A stretch of DNA of 35,109 bases from Candidatus Sulfotelmatobacter kueseliae. Its GTDB lineage: Bacteria; Acidobacteriota; Terriglobia; Terriglobales; Acidobacteriaceae. The stretch spans positions 59,305-94,413 of the forward strand of contig OMOD01000140.1 in NCBI GenBank assembly GCA_900290255.1, in the 5' to 3' direction. The notes beneath the pieces were generated by a model. The model ran no database searches, was not told the origin of the DNA, and saw only the letters and a program-made list of their open reading frames with translations. Positions 10,815-19,590 of this stretch are shown one piece after another (positions within the stretch are counted from its first letter, which is position 1; each line of letters starts with the position of its first letter). The translations under genes were made by a program, and so were the position numbers.

Positions 10815-13425
10815 TTTTTCCATCATCGGCAAATCGGTCGCCATGATCGACGCGGCTTGGAAGACAACCGGTGCGGGTAAATACACCGACGACCTGAGTC
10901 TACCCGGCATGCTGGTGGGCAAAATTCTGCATTCGCCCTATCCGCATGCGCGCATCAAGCGCATTGACCCGAGACGCGCCGAGCAACTCGAGGGCGTCGT
11001 CGCCGTTGTAGTCGGCACCGACGCTCCCAATCCCTACGGCATTCTGCCCGTGGGCCATGACGAGTACGCGCTTGCGCTCGACAAGGTGCGCTACGTCGGC
11101 GATAACGTCGCCTGCGTCGTCGCCGTCTCGGAAAGCCTTGCCGAGAAAGCTCTCGAACTGGTTGATGTTGAATACGAAGTTCTGCCGGCCTACTTCGATC
11201 CCGAAGAATCCATGAAGGCAAAGGCGGATCTCATCCACGACAGCAAGCCGGGAAACGTCGAGAAGGATTACCACCACGTTTTCGGCGACCCCGAGAAAGG
11301 CTTTGCCGAAGCGGATTGCGTGGCCGAGGCGCGCTTCATTTCGAATGAAGTTACGCACGCGGCCATGGAACCGCATTCCACACTGGCGTCGTTTGAACTC
11401 GATCCACACACCGGAAAACTCGGCCGCCTCACGGTCTGGTCTTCGACGCAGGTGCCGTACTACCTGCAACACAAGCTGTCGCTCGTGCTGGAAATGCCGA
11501 TGTCGCAGATTCGCGTGATCAAGCCGCTGGTCGGCGGCGGCTTCGGCGGCAAAAGCGAAGTCATTCCTCTCGAAATCATCGCTGCTATCGCCGCCCGCAA
11601 GGCCAAGGCTCCAGTCAAAATCACCTACACGCGGGAAGAAGTTTTCTGGGCGCATCGCGGCCGCCCGCGCACGATCATTGATCTGAAAACCGGCGTAAAG
11701 CGCGACGGCCGCATCACTGCCGTGAAGGCACGTGTTGTCCAAGATGGCGGTGCTTACTGCTCTTATGGCGTGGTTACGATTCTCTACTCTGGCGCACTGC
11801 TGGGCGCGCTCTATGACATCCCCAACATTCAGTACGACGGATATCGCGTGCTCACCAACAAGCCCGCCTGCGGCGCGATGCGCGGCCACGGCACGGTGAA
11901 TGTGCGCTTCGCCTTCGAGTCACAACTGGATGAACTGGCCGCGAAGATTGGCATGGACCCGGCCGAGATCCGCCGCCGCAATCTGCTGCAACCGCCCTGC
12001 ATCACGGTCAACGGCCTGCGGGTGCAGAGTTACGGATTGCCCGAGTGCATCGCAAAGACGGTCGAACGCTCCGGCTGGAACGAGCGCCGCGGCAACCTGC
12101 CCCAGGGACGCGGCCTCGGCATCGCCTGCAGCCATTACGTGAGTGGCGCGGCCAATTCGATCATCCGCTCCGACATGCCGCACTCGACCGTCAACCTCAA
12201 GATTGACCGCGACGGCGCCGTGGTCGTCTACACCGGCGCCTCGGAGATCGGCCAGGGATCGGACACCATGACCGCGCAGATCGCGGCCGAAGCCCTGGGG
12301 TGCTCGCTCTCGCGCGTGCGCGTGGTCGCCGCCGACACTGACCTCACGCCGATTGACATTGGCTCCTACTCCAGCCGCGTAACCTTCATGGCAGGTAATG
12401 CCACGTTGCGCGCGGCAGAAGAAGTGAAGAAGCTCATCGCCGCTGCGGCCGCGAAGAAGATGAACTGTGAAGCGGAGGACCTGATCTTTCGCGATGACGC
12501 AATTTTCAAGAAAGCTTGTGTGGGCGCGGGCGACTCCGCGCAAACACCGCGCGGACCGGACGGGCGAGGGCGCCCGTCCCCACATGGTTCATCTTCGTCT
12601 CAACATCTCGAACAAGCTTCCGTCTCCGGCCGCGTCGAGGGCCAGATTCTCCGCGGCTCGCTCCAGCAGAAGCGCAAGGAAGAAGGCCCCAAAGACTCGA
12701 TGACCTTCGAGGAGGCCGTAGTCGCCGCCATCGATTTTCACGGCGCGCTCACCGGCACCGGCTCTTACGCTCCTCCGCAGGAGGCCCGCGGCGGCAAGCA
12801 TAAGGGTGCAGGGGTGGGACCGTCCCCGGCCTACTCCTACTCGGCGCAGGTGGCCGAAGTGAGCGTCGACGAAGACACCGGCGAAGTCACCGTGCACAAA
12901 GTCTGGGCCGCGCACGACTGCGGCCGCGCCCTCAATCCCGTCGCAGTCGAAGGCCAGATCATCGGTTCGGTTTGGATGGGCATGGGCCAGGCGTTGACCG
13001 AAGAAATGATCTGGAAGGATGGCATGCTGATGAATCCCGGCCTGCTCGAATACCGCAGCCCGTCGGCGGTGGAATCGCCGGCGGTCGAACCGATCATCGT
13101 TGAGAGCATCGACCCCGAAGGCCCGTTTGGCGCGAAAGAGTGCAGTGAGGGATCGCTGGCGGCCACGATTCCCGCGATTGCCAACGCGATCTACGATGCC
13201 GTCGGTGTGCGGTTGCACGAGTCTCCTTTCACGCCGGAAAGAGTTCTGGCCGCGCTGCGCGCAAAAAGAAATGCAAAGGCGCTGAATCTGACCGAAAGCG
13301 TCGATCCAACCGCTCCCACGCGCTTTCGCGAGCATGGAGGTTCGCTCTGGTTCCAGGGTAAAGGCCCGGAGCGGCATGCGCTCGATCCCTCTCGTCGAGG
13401 CTTTCCCGCTGGAGACACAGATTGA
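10795..13425 (+). CDS. Molybdenum hydroxylase large Mo-cofactor subunit (HcrA/XdhA-like)
   Basis: Catalytic subunit binding the molybdopterin cofactor. MSTAMADFSIIGKSV begins the family homology, so the true start is ATG 10795 or 10807, not the further-upstream in-frame ATG that overlaps the 2Fe-2S gene. Motifs: GAGKYTDDL at the N-terminus, GGGFGGKSE near residue 247, GAMRGHGTVNVRFAFE, ASEIGQGSDTM, and the C-terminal FGAKECSEGS with the active-site glutamate near 780. An insertion at about residues 575-597 (GDSAQTPRGPDGRGRPSPHG) is encoded by a palindromic repeat that keeps the frame. Substrate class is inferred from the partner FAD subunit. The stop overlaps the TTG start of that gene as TTGA. 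Confidence 0.9.
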   Translation: MSTAMADFSIIGKSVAMIDAAWKTTGAGKYTDDLSLPGMLVGKILHSPYPHARIKRIDPRRAEQLEGVVAVVVGTDAPNPYGILPVGHDEYALALDKVRYVGDNVACVVAVSESLAEKALELVDVEYEVLPAYFDPEESMKAKADLIHDSKPGNVEKDYHHVFGDPEKGFAEADCVAEARFISNEVTHAAMEPHSTLASFELDPHTGKLGRLTVWSSTQVPYYLQHKLSLVLEMPMSQIRVIKPLVGGGFGGKSEVIPLEIIAAIAARKAKAPVKITYTREEVFWAHRGRPRTIIDLKTGVKRDGRITAVKARVVQDGGAYCSYGVVTILYSGALLGALYDIPNIQYDGYRVLTNKPACGAMRGHGTVNVRFAFESQLDELAAKIGMDPAEIRRRNLLQPPCITVNGLRVQSYGLPECIAKTVERSGWNERRGNLPQGRGLGIACSHYVSGAANSIIRSDMPHSTVNLKIDRDGAVVVYTGASEIGQGSDTMTAQIAAEALGCSLSRVRVVAADTDLTPIDIGSYSSRVTFMAGNATLRAAEEVKKLIAAAAAKKMNCEAEDLIFRDDAIFKKACVGAGDSAQTPRGPDGRGRPSPHGSSSSQHLEQASVSGRVEGQILRGSLQQKRKEEGPKDSMTFEEAVVAAIDFHGALTGTGSYAPPQEARGGKHKGAGVGPSPAYSYSAQVAEVSVDEDTGEVTVHKVWAAHDCGRALNPVAVEGQIIGSVWMGMGQALTEEMIWKDGMLMNPGLLEYRSPSAVESPAVEPIIVESIDPEGPFGAKECSEGSLAATIPAIANAIYDAVGVRLHESPFTPERVLAALRAKRNAKALNLTESVDPTAPTRFREHGGSLWFQGKGPERHALDPSRRGFPAGDTD
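12518..12586. repeat. Palindromic repeat inserted in frame in the large subunit gene
   Basis: GGACGGGCGAGGGCGCCCGTCCCCACATG (12558-12586) is a copy of the GGGGACGG family in reverse orientation. A degenerate partner (TGTGTGGGCGCGGGCGACTC) precedes it. Total length is a multiple of three in effect, since the ORF continues with HcrA/XdhA homology. Confidence 0.8.
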
Positions 13426-14534
13426 GCCTGCCGCAATTCAAACTCCTGCGTCCGCGCACCATGGATGAAGCCGTGGAGCTCCTGGCCAAGTACAGCTCTG
13501 ATGCTGGCACAGACCATGTGGGGACGGCCGCCCCCGGCCGTCCGGCCCGCGCGTGGTTTGCGCGGGCAGGATCTCCGCAGAATCTGTCTGGCGGACGAGG
13601 GCGTCCGCCGCTCCACGTCCCGGTGCGCATCATTGCCGGCGGCACCGACCTGATACCTTCCTTGCGGCAGAGACTTTTTGAGCCAGAGTATGTTCTGGAC
13701 CTGCGCGGGATTGCCGCACTGCGAGGAATAAAGCCAAAGCCGGATGGCGGCGTGGAGATCGGTGCCCTGACCACGCTGCGCGCGATTGAGCGCTCAGACT
13801 TCTTGCGGCAGCACTATCCCGTGCTGGCGGAGGCAGCAGCAACCGTCGCGTCTCCTGTTCTGCGCAACATGGGCACGATCGGCGGCAACATCTGCCTCGA
13901 CACCCGCTGTCTCTGGTACAACCAGTCGCTCACCTGGCGCAAGGGATGCGGATTCTGCATCAAAAAGGACGGCGATCTCTGCCACGTCGCTCCCGGTGGC
14001 TTGAAATGCTGGGCGGCATTTTCCGGGGACACGCCGCCGGCGCTGCTCTGCTTGAAAGCGGAGATTGAAATCGCAAGCGCTGCTGGAGTGCGCCGGTTGC
14101 CGCTGCGCGACTTCTACACTGGACTCGGCGATACCTATCGCAAGCTCGCGCCGAACGAGATTGTCACCCGCGTATTTCTGCCCGCATCGTCAGCCGGTTA
14201 TCGCGGCGTCTACCGCAAGCTGCGAGTTCGCGGATCGATTGACTACCCGCTGGCGGGCGTTGCGGTCGTGATGAAGCGATCGAACGGACACGTCGCCGAT
14301 GCTCGCGTCGGCATCACAGCCGTGAATCCCGCGCCGCTGCTGGTCGAGGGCGCGCCCGAGTTACTCGCCGGAAAAGTCGTGGATGAAGCGCTCGCGGAGG
14401 CCGTCGGCGATCTTGCGGCAAGAACCGCCAAGCCGCTGACCACTTCGGCGCTGACCCCGGCATACCGGCGCGAAATGATCCGCGTGTTTACAAAGCGAGC
14501 TGTGCTGGCTGCCGCAAACAACCAAGTCATCTGA
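13422..14534 (+). CDS. Molybdenum hydroxylase FAD subunit with extra [4Fe-4S] motif (HcrB-like)
   Basis: FAD-binding medium subunit (CoxM/XdhB family). FAD motifs: IIAGGTDLIPSLRQR and NMGTIGGN. After TIGGN comes an insert with Cys163, Cys179, Cys187 and Cys196, spaced 16, 8 and 9. From memory this is the spacing of the [4Fe-4S] ligands in HcrB of 4-hydroxybenzoyl-CoA reductase; ordinary XdhB/CoxM proteins lack it. Further Cys at 158 and 176 are nearby. The start is a TTG overlapping the previous stop. Residues about 28-65 (GTDHVGTAAPGRPARAW and on) are encoded by two inverted palindromic repeats placed before the first FAD loop; without them the protein has normal length. Confidence 0.88.
   Translation: MSLPQFKLLRPRTMDEAVELLAKYSSDAGTDHVGTAAPGRPARAWFARAGSPQNLSGGRGRPPLHVPVRIIAGGTDLIPSLRQRLFEPEYVLDLRGIAALRGIKPKPDGGVEIGALTTLRAIERSDFLRQHYPVLAEAAATVASPVLRNMGTIGGNICLDTRCLWYNQSLTWRKGCGFCIKKDGDLCHVAPGGLKCWAAFSGDTPPALLCLKAEIEIASAAGVRRLPLRDFYTGLGDTYRKLAPNEIVTRVFLPASSAGYRGVYRKLRVRGSIDYPLAGVAVVMKRSNGHVADARVGITAVNPAPLLVEGAPELLAGKVVDEALAEAVGDLAARTAKPLTTSALTPAYRREMIRVFTKRAVLAAANNQVI
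13511..13620. repeat. Two inverted palindromic repeats inside the FAD subunit gene
   Basis: CATGTGGGGACGGCCGCCCCCGGCCGTCC begins at 13515. GGCGGACGAGGGCGTCCGCC (13591-13610), followed by GCTCCACGT, is an inverted relative. Between them lies a GC-rich hairpin GCCCGCGCG..CGCGGGC. The whole block stays open in the gene's frame. Confidence 0.8.
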
Positions 14535-14604
14535 TATTCTGCTGACGCCCGGGCGACTGGGTACTGAACTTACGAATGACCGTTTTTGGACATGGACACA
14601 GGAC

Positions 14605-14737
14605 CTCGGGGGCTAAAGCCCGGTTCCTATGGGGCTCCAAGCGGCACGGCTGAAGCCGTGCCCTACCCAAAACCGATTCTTGAAACCCTTGAACCAGTTG
14701 TAGCCACTGACCACTGATCACTAACCACTAGCCACTC
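14605..14737. repeat. REP palindromes and a CCACT-rich run between the FAD subunit and amidohydrolase genes
   Basis: GGGCTAAAGCCC (14610-14621) and GGCACGGCTGAAGCCGTGCC (14643-14662) match the REPs at 2058 and (inverted) 10160. From 14701 the leader holds a run of near-repeats CCACTGACCACTGATCACT leading to the ATG at 14738. No clear SD precedes that ATG. Confidence 0.75.
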
Positions 14738-15580
14738 ATGATCACTGACTGCCACATCCACATCCAGCCGATGGAAATGTTCAAGCCCCACGCGCTGGAG
14801 CTCATGAAAAGAAAGCGGGCGAACTTCGACCAGATCGTCGAGTTCTGCCGTTCGCCGAAGGCGTTCCTGAAATTCCTCGACGCCAGCGGCATTGACCGCG
14901 CCGTGCTCATCAATTACGTGGCCCCGGAAGTCATCGGCTTTACCAGCGGAGTCAACCAGTTCGTCGCCGATTTCGTCAAAGACGACCGTAGGCGCCTGCT
15001 TTCCTGCGGCAGCCTGCATCCCCGGCACACCACGAACGTGCTCGCCGACGTAGAACAGATTCTGCGGCTGGGACTGAAAATGATCAAGATTCACCCGCCG
15101 CACCAGTTGCTCTATCCCAACGACTATCTCAGCGGCGCAAGGGAATTGGAAATCATTTATCGCGCCGCCGAGGCCAACGGAATTCCTGTGATGTTTCATA
15201 CCGGAACGTCAGTTTTTCCTGGCGCGCGAAATAAATACGGCGATCCGATCTACGTGGACGACGTGGCCGTCGATTTCCCCAAGCTCAAAATCCTGCTGGC
15301 CCACGGCGGCCGGCCGCTGTGGATGCAGACCGCATTTTTTCTCGTCCGGCGCCACCCCAATGTATATCTCGATATCAGCGGCATTCCGCCCAAAACTCTG
15401 CTGCAGTATTTTTCGCGCCTGGAAGAAATCGCCTCGAAAACTCTCTTCGGCACAGACTGGCCTGGCCCCGGCGTCCCCGACGTCAAGAAGAATCTGGATG
15501 AATTCCGCAACCTTCCGCTGAGCGAGACTGTTCAGCAACAGATCCTGAGCAAGACCGCGCTCTCGATCTGGCCAGCGTAG
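14738..15580 (+). CDS. Amidohydrolase-2 family metal-dependent (de)carboxylase/hydrolase
   Basis: TIM-barrel metalloenzyme (PF04909-type; the family includes ACMSD and gamma-resorcylate decarboxylase). Metal and active-site motifs in order: N-terminal DCHIHIQ, MIKIHPPHQ, PVMFHTGTS, ILLAHGGRP and the C-terminal Asp in LFGTDWPGP. 280 residues, soluble, no signal peptide. It lies 203 nt after the molybdenum hydroxylase operon on the same strand, so a role on a ring-cleavage product or an aromatic carboxylate is possible but inferred from position only. Confidence 0.87.
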   Translation: MITDCHIHIQPMEMFKPHALELMKRKRANFDQIVEFCRSPKAFLKFLDASGIDRAVLINYVAPEVIGFTSGVNQFVADFVKDDRRRLLSCGSLHPRHTTNVLADVEQILRLGLKMIKIHPPHQLLYPNDYLSGARELEIIYRAAEANGIPVMFHTGTSVFPGARNKYGDPIYVDDVAVDFPKLKILLAHGGRPLWMQTAFFLVRRHPNVYLDISGIPPKTLLQYFSRLEEIASKTLFGTDWPGPGVPDVKKNLDEFRNLPLSETVQQQILSKTALSIWPA

Positions 15581-15582
15581 TT

Positions 15583-15782
15583 CTTCTCACCACGGAGACA
15601 CAGAGGCACGGAGAACGCTACACCCGAAAATCGTAGAGACAAAAGCGCCACGGACTGCTCGGATTTGTAACGGATAAAACATGTTTTAATTGCGCTTTGT
15701 TTTGGTCCGTGTCAATCCGCGTGGATCCGTGGCGAAAAGAAGTTGCCTTTCTCTGTGCCTCCGTGCCTCTGTGGTGAATAAT
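15583..15782. repeat. 200-bp intergenic inverted repeat
   Basis: Left arm CACCACGGAGACACAGAGGC (from 15589). Right arm CTGTGCCTCCGTGCCTCTGTGGTG (15753-15776), nearly its inverse. Inner sequence includes AATCCGCGTGGATCCGTGGC. It separates convergent genes and may terminate both. This element type is seen in many unrelated bacterial genomes. Confidence 0.8.
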
Positions 15783-15794
15783 TTTGGAAAAGTC

Positions 15795-17891
15795 CTACTT
15801 TCCTGTCGTTGCCGCTTCCGCTTTCGTCCCCAGCAGTTCATCCGCCAGTGCCGTGGCTCCGTAGATCTTGCGCAGCGCCTCCTGGATGCCGCGCGAATCC
15901 ACGGAAACTGCTCGCCCTTGCCCATCGCTGTAGGCGAAGTTCCAGGGCAGCGACTCGATGTTGCCATCGAAGATGATGCCCACCACCTCACCTTTCTTGT
16001 TCACGGTCGGCGATCCGGAGTTGCCGCCAATGATGTCGGCGGTTGAGACGAAGTTCAGCGGAGTCTTGAGGTCGAGCTTGGCTTTTGATTTCATCCAACT
16101 GTCCGGCAGGTTGTAGGGCGCCTGGTTGTTGTGCTCGGCTGCGTGTTCGTAAGCGCCACCCATGTTGGTGGCAAACGGAATCGCTTTGCCGTTCTCCGGG
16201 TACCCCTTCACCGCGCCGTAGCTCAGGCGAAGCGTAAAGGTCGCGTCGGGAGGCTGGGTGAATCCGCTCTGGGTGAAGCGCGCTTTTGCGATCAGCGTGC
16301 CGTTCACGCGAACCACGGATTCCACCTTATCCTCGAACTGTTTGCGGGCGGCTCGAGCCGAGGGGTCAATGGCCCGCATGGCCACGATGAGAGGATCCGT
16401 GCTGGCATCAATCGCCGCCTGCCCGCCTTCATACAGCTGTTTGCGGACGGCAACGTCATCCAGCTTAGTGTTGCCGATCATATCTTTTGCGGCGTCGGCA
16501 GGAGCCTTTCCCTGCAGCGCTTTTTGCACGTCGGGATTGTCCTTGCCGAGCGAGTCCTGCATTTCGCTGAGGGAGTCGCTCAGCTGCACGGCTTCCAGGT
16601 TCTTGTAGATCGGTTCCGTCGAAAACAACTGCTGCTCCAGCGATGGCAAGCCAGAGTCGCGGAACTCGCGCATGCGCTCTGCATTCGGCTTTGGTTTTTC
16701 CGCTGCCGCACGCACCAGAACCCGCGCCGTCTGGGCCAGGCGAGAGTTGAACCCGCGCAGGCGCTCCAGAAAAGTCAGGTCGGGATAGATCGACCGCTGC
16801 ACCTTGATCGCTTGCGCAATCGCTTCCCAGGGGTCGGCCGCGCCGCCATTCTTGGGATCGGCCTTGAAAGCGGCGTGCAGCTTAGCCTCATCGGCAGCCT
16901 TGGCCTCCATGATCGCTTTGTCGAGCAGGCCCGACTGGTAACCGGTGATGGCCTTCTGGGAGTTTTGCAGTCCGAAGATATCTTCTTTGGCGATGCGCGC
17001 GTTTTCTTCCGATTGCTTGCTGAAATCCTGGAGCAGGGCGACGCGGCGCTCGAACAGTTTCAACACCATGGGATACTGCACATCGCGCAGAAACTCGATT
17101 TGGGCCATGGTCAGCAGGCGCCCCGTGCTTCCCGGATGGCCGGACACGAAAATCAAGTCGCCGTCTTTCACGCCGGTGCGCGACCATTGCAGGTAGTGGT
17201 CAAGGTGCGCCGGCTTGCCGTCTTCATAGACGCGGAAGAAAGTAATGTCGAGGTCGTAGCGGGGATAGGTGAAGTTGTCAGGATCGCCGCCGAAAAATGC
17301 GATGTCAAACTCCGGCGCGAATACCAGGCGCACGTCGGTGTACTTCTTGTACTTGTAGAGGTTGTAGACCTGGCCGGAGTAGAACGTAACCACGTCGCAG
17401 CGCAGCCCGGTCGCGGTGGCGCAATCCTTCTCGACCTGCGACATCGCGGCCCGCTGAGCCTGACCCGCTTCCGCGGCCGACATTTCCGGCTTCACGCCCG
17501 CGTTGATCTTGTCGGTGACATCCTCAATGCCCACCAACTCATTCAACTCGAGGTTGGGGCACTTGGCCTCTTCGGCCTGAGTCCTGGCGTAGAAGCCGGT
17601 CTTGATGTAGTCGCGACCCTCGGTCGAAAGCTGCTGCACGCATCCGGCGCCCACGTGATGGTTGGTGAAGGTCAAGCCGTCGGCCGAAACAAACGAGCCC
17701 GAACCGCCATTGTTGAATCGCACCGAAGACAGGCGCACGTGATCGAGCCACTCTTGCGTGACTTCGAAACCGTACTTGGCCTTGATCCGGTCCTTCGGCG
17801 GCGCGTTGTAAAGCCACATCCCCTCGTCGGCCGGGGCCATGGTCGAGAACACGAAGACAAGGGCAAGCAGAACGGCAAAATGTCGTTTCAT
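15795..17891 (-). CDS. S46-family dipeptidyl-peptidase (DPP7-type)
   Basis: Secreted or periplasmic serine exopeptidase that removes dipeptides from oligopeptides. The start at 17891 has GGAGG upstream (GGAGGATCCCTAAGAATG) and begins a clean signal peptide (MKRHFAVLLALVFVFSTMA); the longer in-frame start adds 17 non-signal residues. Length 698, normal for S46. The catalytic His is in TNHHVGAGC (about residue 78) and the Ser in IGGNSGSPTV (about 625). The S1-pocket motif reads IIFDGN: Gly at this place marks DPP7-like preference for hydrophobic P1 residues, whereas DPP11 has Arg. It likely feeds on external peptides. Confidence 0.93.
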   Translation of the reverse strand: MKRHFAVLLALVFVFSTMAPADEGMWLYNAPPKDRIKAKYGFEVTQEWLDHVRLSSVRFNNGGSGSFVSADGLTFTNHHVGAGCVQQLSTEGRDYIKTGFYARTQAEEAKCPNLELNELVGIEDVTDKINAGVKPEMSAAEAGQAQRAAMSQVEKDCATATGLRCDVVTFYSGQVYNLYKYKKYTDVRLVFAPEFDIAFFGGDPDNFTYPRYDLDITFFRVYEDGKPAHLDHYLQWSRTGVKDGDLIFVSGHPGSTGRLLTMAQIEFLRDVQYPMVLKLFERRVALLQDFSKQSEENARIAKEDIFGLQNSQKAITGYQSGLLDKAIMEAKAADEAKLHAAFKADPKNGGAADPWEAIAQAIKVQRSIYPDLTFLERLRGFNSRLAQTARVLVRAAAEKPKPNAERMREFRDSGLPSLEQQLFSTEPIYKNLEAVQLSDSLSEMQDSLGKDNPDVQKALQGKAPADAAKDMIGNTKLDDVAVRKQLYEGGQAAIDASTDPLIVAMRAIDPSARAARKQFEDKVESVVRVNGTLIAKARFTQSGFTQPPDATFTLRLSYGAVKGYPENGKAIPFATNMGGAYEHAAEHNNQAPYNLPDSWMKSKAKLDLKTPLNFVSTADIIGGNSGSPTVNKKGEVVGIIFDGNIESLPWNFAYSDGQGRAVSVDSRGIQEALRKIYGATALADELLGTKAEAATTGK

Positions 17892-17937
17892 TCTTAGGGA
17901 TCCTCCATGGAGAATATGACGGGCGATCGCGAACAAC

Positions 17938-18091
17938 GTCACAGGTCTGGGTCACAGGTCTGGGCGAACTTCCCACTATACGCTGGGGTTGGGAGCCGGA
18001 GCAAAAGCCCGGAGCTCCTCGCGTTTCGGGTTGCGGAAACAACTGTGTGGGGACAGCCGCCCTCGGCTGTCCGGTCGAGCGAAGCTCGACG
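17938..18091. repeat. 13-bp tandem duplication and palindromic repeat upstream of citrate synthase
   Basis: GTCACAGGTCTGG is present twice in tandem (17938-17963). At 18044-18091 is the cleanest copy of the GGGGACAGCCGCCCTCGGCT repeat, with its second hairpin GTCGAGC-GAA-GCTCGAC. The 338-nt gap 17892-18229 holds no other gene. Confidence 0.85.
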
Positions 18092-18229
18092 GCGCAGTCT
18101 AGCTGAGCCACCGGCTCGCTCTGCGCGCTTGGAAAGTCGTCTTCGTTTCAGGTATAACCAAGAAGTTGCGCTTCCCGCGTCCCTCCTCGCGCGGTCCGGC
18201 AACAAAGCATCCAACGAATCGAGAGACGA

Positions 18230-19372
18230 ATGTCCAGCGTGACTACAACTCATGCCCCGAAAGGCCTGGAGGGGGTCGTTGCCACCACTTCCAGAATCTG
18301 CTACATCGACGGAGATCGTGGCGTTCTCGCCTATCGCGGCATCGACATCCACGAACTGGCCGACCACTCTAATTTTGAGGAGACTTGCCATCTGCTCTGG
18401 TTCGGAAAGTTGCCGGCACGGTCCGAACTGGAGAAACTGCGCGAGCGCTTGGCTGCCGAGCGCCACCTGCACCCCTCCATCCTCACGCTGATCGGCAACG
18501 CGCCCCGCACCGCTCTGCCCATGGATGTGCTGCGCACGGCGGTCTCGGCTTTATCTTTCTACGATCCTGACGACAAGAAAAACGATCACGACGCCAACGT
18601 CGCCAAAGCCATCCGCCTGACCTCGCAGATCGCCATGATGGTTGCGGCCTACGACCGCATCCGCAAGGGAAAGCCTGTGGTCGAGCCCGATGGCTCGCTC
18701 TCCCACGCCGCGAATTTTCTGCTCCTGCTCAGTGGCGAGCGGCCCTCGCCGACCGCCGAGCGCGCGCTTGACATCGCTCTGATTCTTCACGCCGACCACG
18801 AACTTAACGCTTCGACTTTTGCCGCGCGTGTCACAGCCGCGACTATGTCCGACATGCATTCCGCCATTACCTCGGCGATTGGCGCGTTGAAAGGACCGCT
18901 GCACGGCGGCGCCAATGAAGCCGTCTTCCGCATTCTGGAGGCGATTGACCGCGGCGGTACCGACCCGGTTGAGTACGTGAAAGGCATGCTGGCGCAGAAG
19001 AAGAAAGTTCCCGGTTTCGGCCATCGCGTCTACCACACGGAGGACCCACGCGCTACGCACCTGCGCGCCATGGCGCGGGATCTCGGTCACTCCAGCGGCC
19101 AGGCCAAGTGGTACGAGATGTCGCACAAGATTGAGGAGTTCGTAAAGGCGGAGAAGAAACTGAATGCCAACGTAGATTTTTATTCCGCCTCTACCTATCA
19201 CACTCTGGGCATTGACGTGGACCTGTTCACGCCCATCTTCGCCGTCTCCCGCATCAGCGGCTGGGCGGCGCACGTGATCGAGCAGCTCGACGACAACCGC
19301 CTGATCCGCCCACGTGCCGATTATCTCGGCCCGGAATACCCCGCCCGGTATGTGCCAATTGAGCAGCGGTGA
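18230..19372 (+). CDS. gltA: Citrate synthase (or 2-methylcitrate synthase)
   Basis: Condenses acetyl-CoA with oxaloacetate at the entry to the TCA cycle. 380 residues, the short dimeric type. Catalytic residues appear in LILHADHELNAS (His), GPLHGGANE (His) and NVDFYSAS (Asp); the CoA-binding stretch is KKVPGFGHRVYHTEDPRA. The start at 18230 gives the usual N-terminus (GLEGVVATTSRICYIDG). The SD is weak (GAGAGAC). 2-methylcitrate synthase cannot be excluded, but no prp genes are nearby. Confidence 0.93.
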   Translation: MSSVTTTHAPKGLEGVVATTSRICYIDGDRGVLAYRGIDIHELADHSNFEETCHLLWFGKLPARSELEKLRERLAAERHLHPSILTLIGNAPRTALPMDVLRTAVSALSFYDPDDKKNDHDANVAKAIRLTSQIAMMVAAYDRIRKGKPVVEPDGSLSHAANFLLLLSGERPSPTAERALDIALILHADHELNASTFAARVTAATMSDMHSAITSAIGALKGPLHGGANEAVFRILEAIDRGGTDPVEYVKGMLAQKKKVPGFGHRVYHTEDPRATHLRAMARDLGHSSGQAKWYEMSHKIEEFVKAEKKLNANVDFYSASTYHTLGIDVDLFTPIFAVSRISGWAAHVIEQLDDNRLIRPRADYLGPEYPARYVPIEQR

Positions 19373-19404
19373 CGACCGGTTGCTGAGAATGCAGTTTGGA
19401 TTGT

Positions 19405-19590
19405 ATGAAAGTCCGCGATATCATCCGACTGTTGGAGCAGGATGGCTGGGTGCTGAGAAGAACCAAGGGGAGTCATCGCCAGTACAAACATCCAACCAAG
19501 GTGGGGCGCGTCACACTGCCGGGCCATCCGAATGACGATCTTCCACCCGGTACATTGAACAGTGTTCTGAAGCAGGCAGGATTGAAATGA
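19405..19590 (+). CDS. hicA: HicA-type mRNA interferase toxin
   Basis: 61 residues with the dsRBD-like HicA fold: MKVRDIIRLLEQDGW, the catalytic His in RTKGSHRQYKHP, the VTLPGHPNDDLPPGTLNSVLKQAGL tail. It cleaves mRNA when free of HicB. The ATG at 19405 is preferred over an in-frame TTG at 19396. It overlaps hicB by four bases (ATGA), the standard coupling. It lies only 32 nt after citrate synthase. Confidence 0.93.
   Translation: MKVRDIIRLLEQDGWVLRRTKGSHRQYKHPTKVGRVTLPGHPNDDLPPGTLNSVLKQAGLK

Noticed and set aside
16131..17897. 588-residue plus-strand open frame opposite the S46 peptidase
   Set aside because: The minus-strand peptidase has signal peptide, SD and catalytic motifs; the plus-strand frame has none.
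8767..18091. CRISPR array formed by the GGGGACGG repeats
   Set aside because: Copies are kilobases apart, in both orientations, with no regular spacers and no cas genes.
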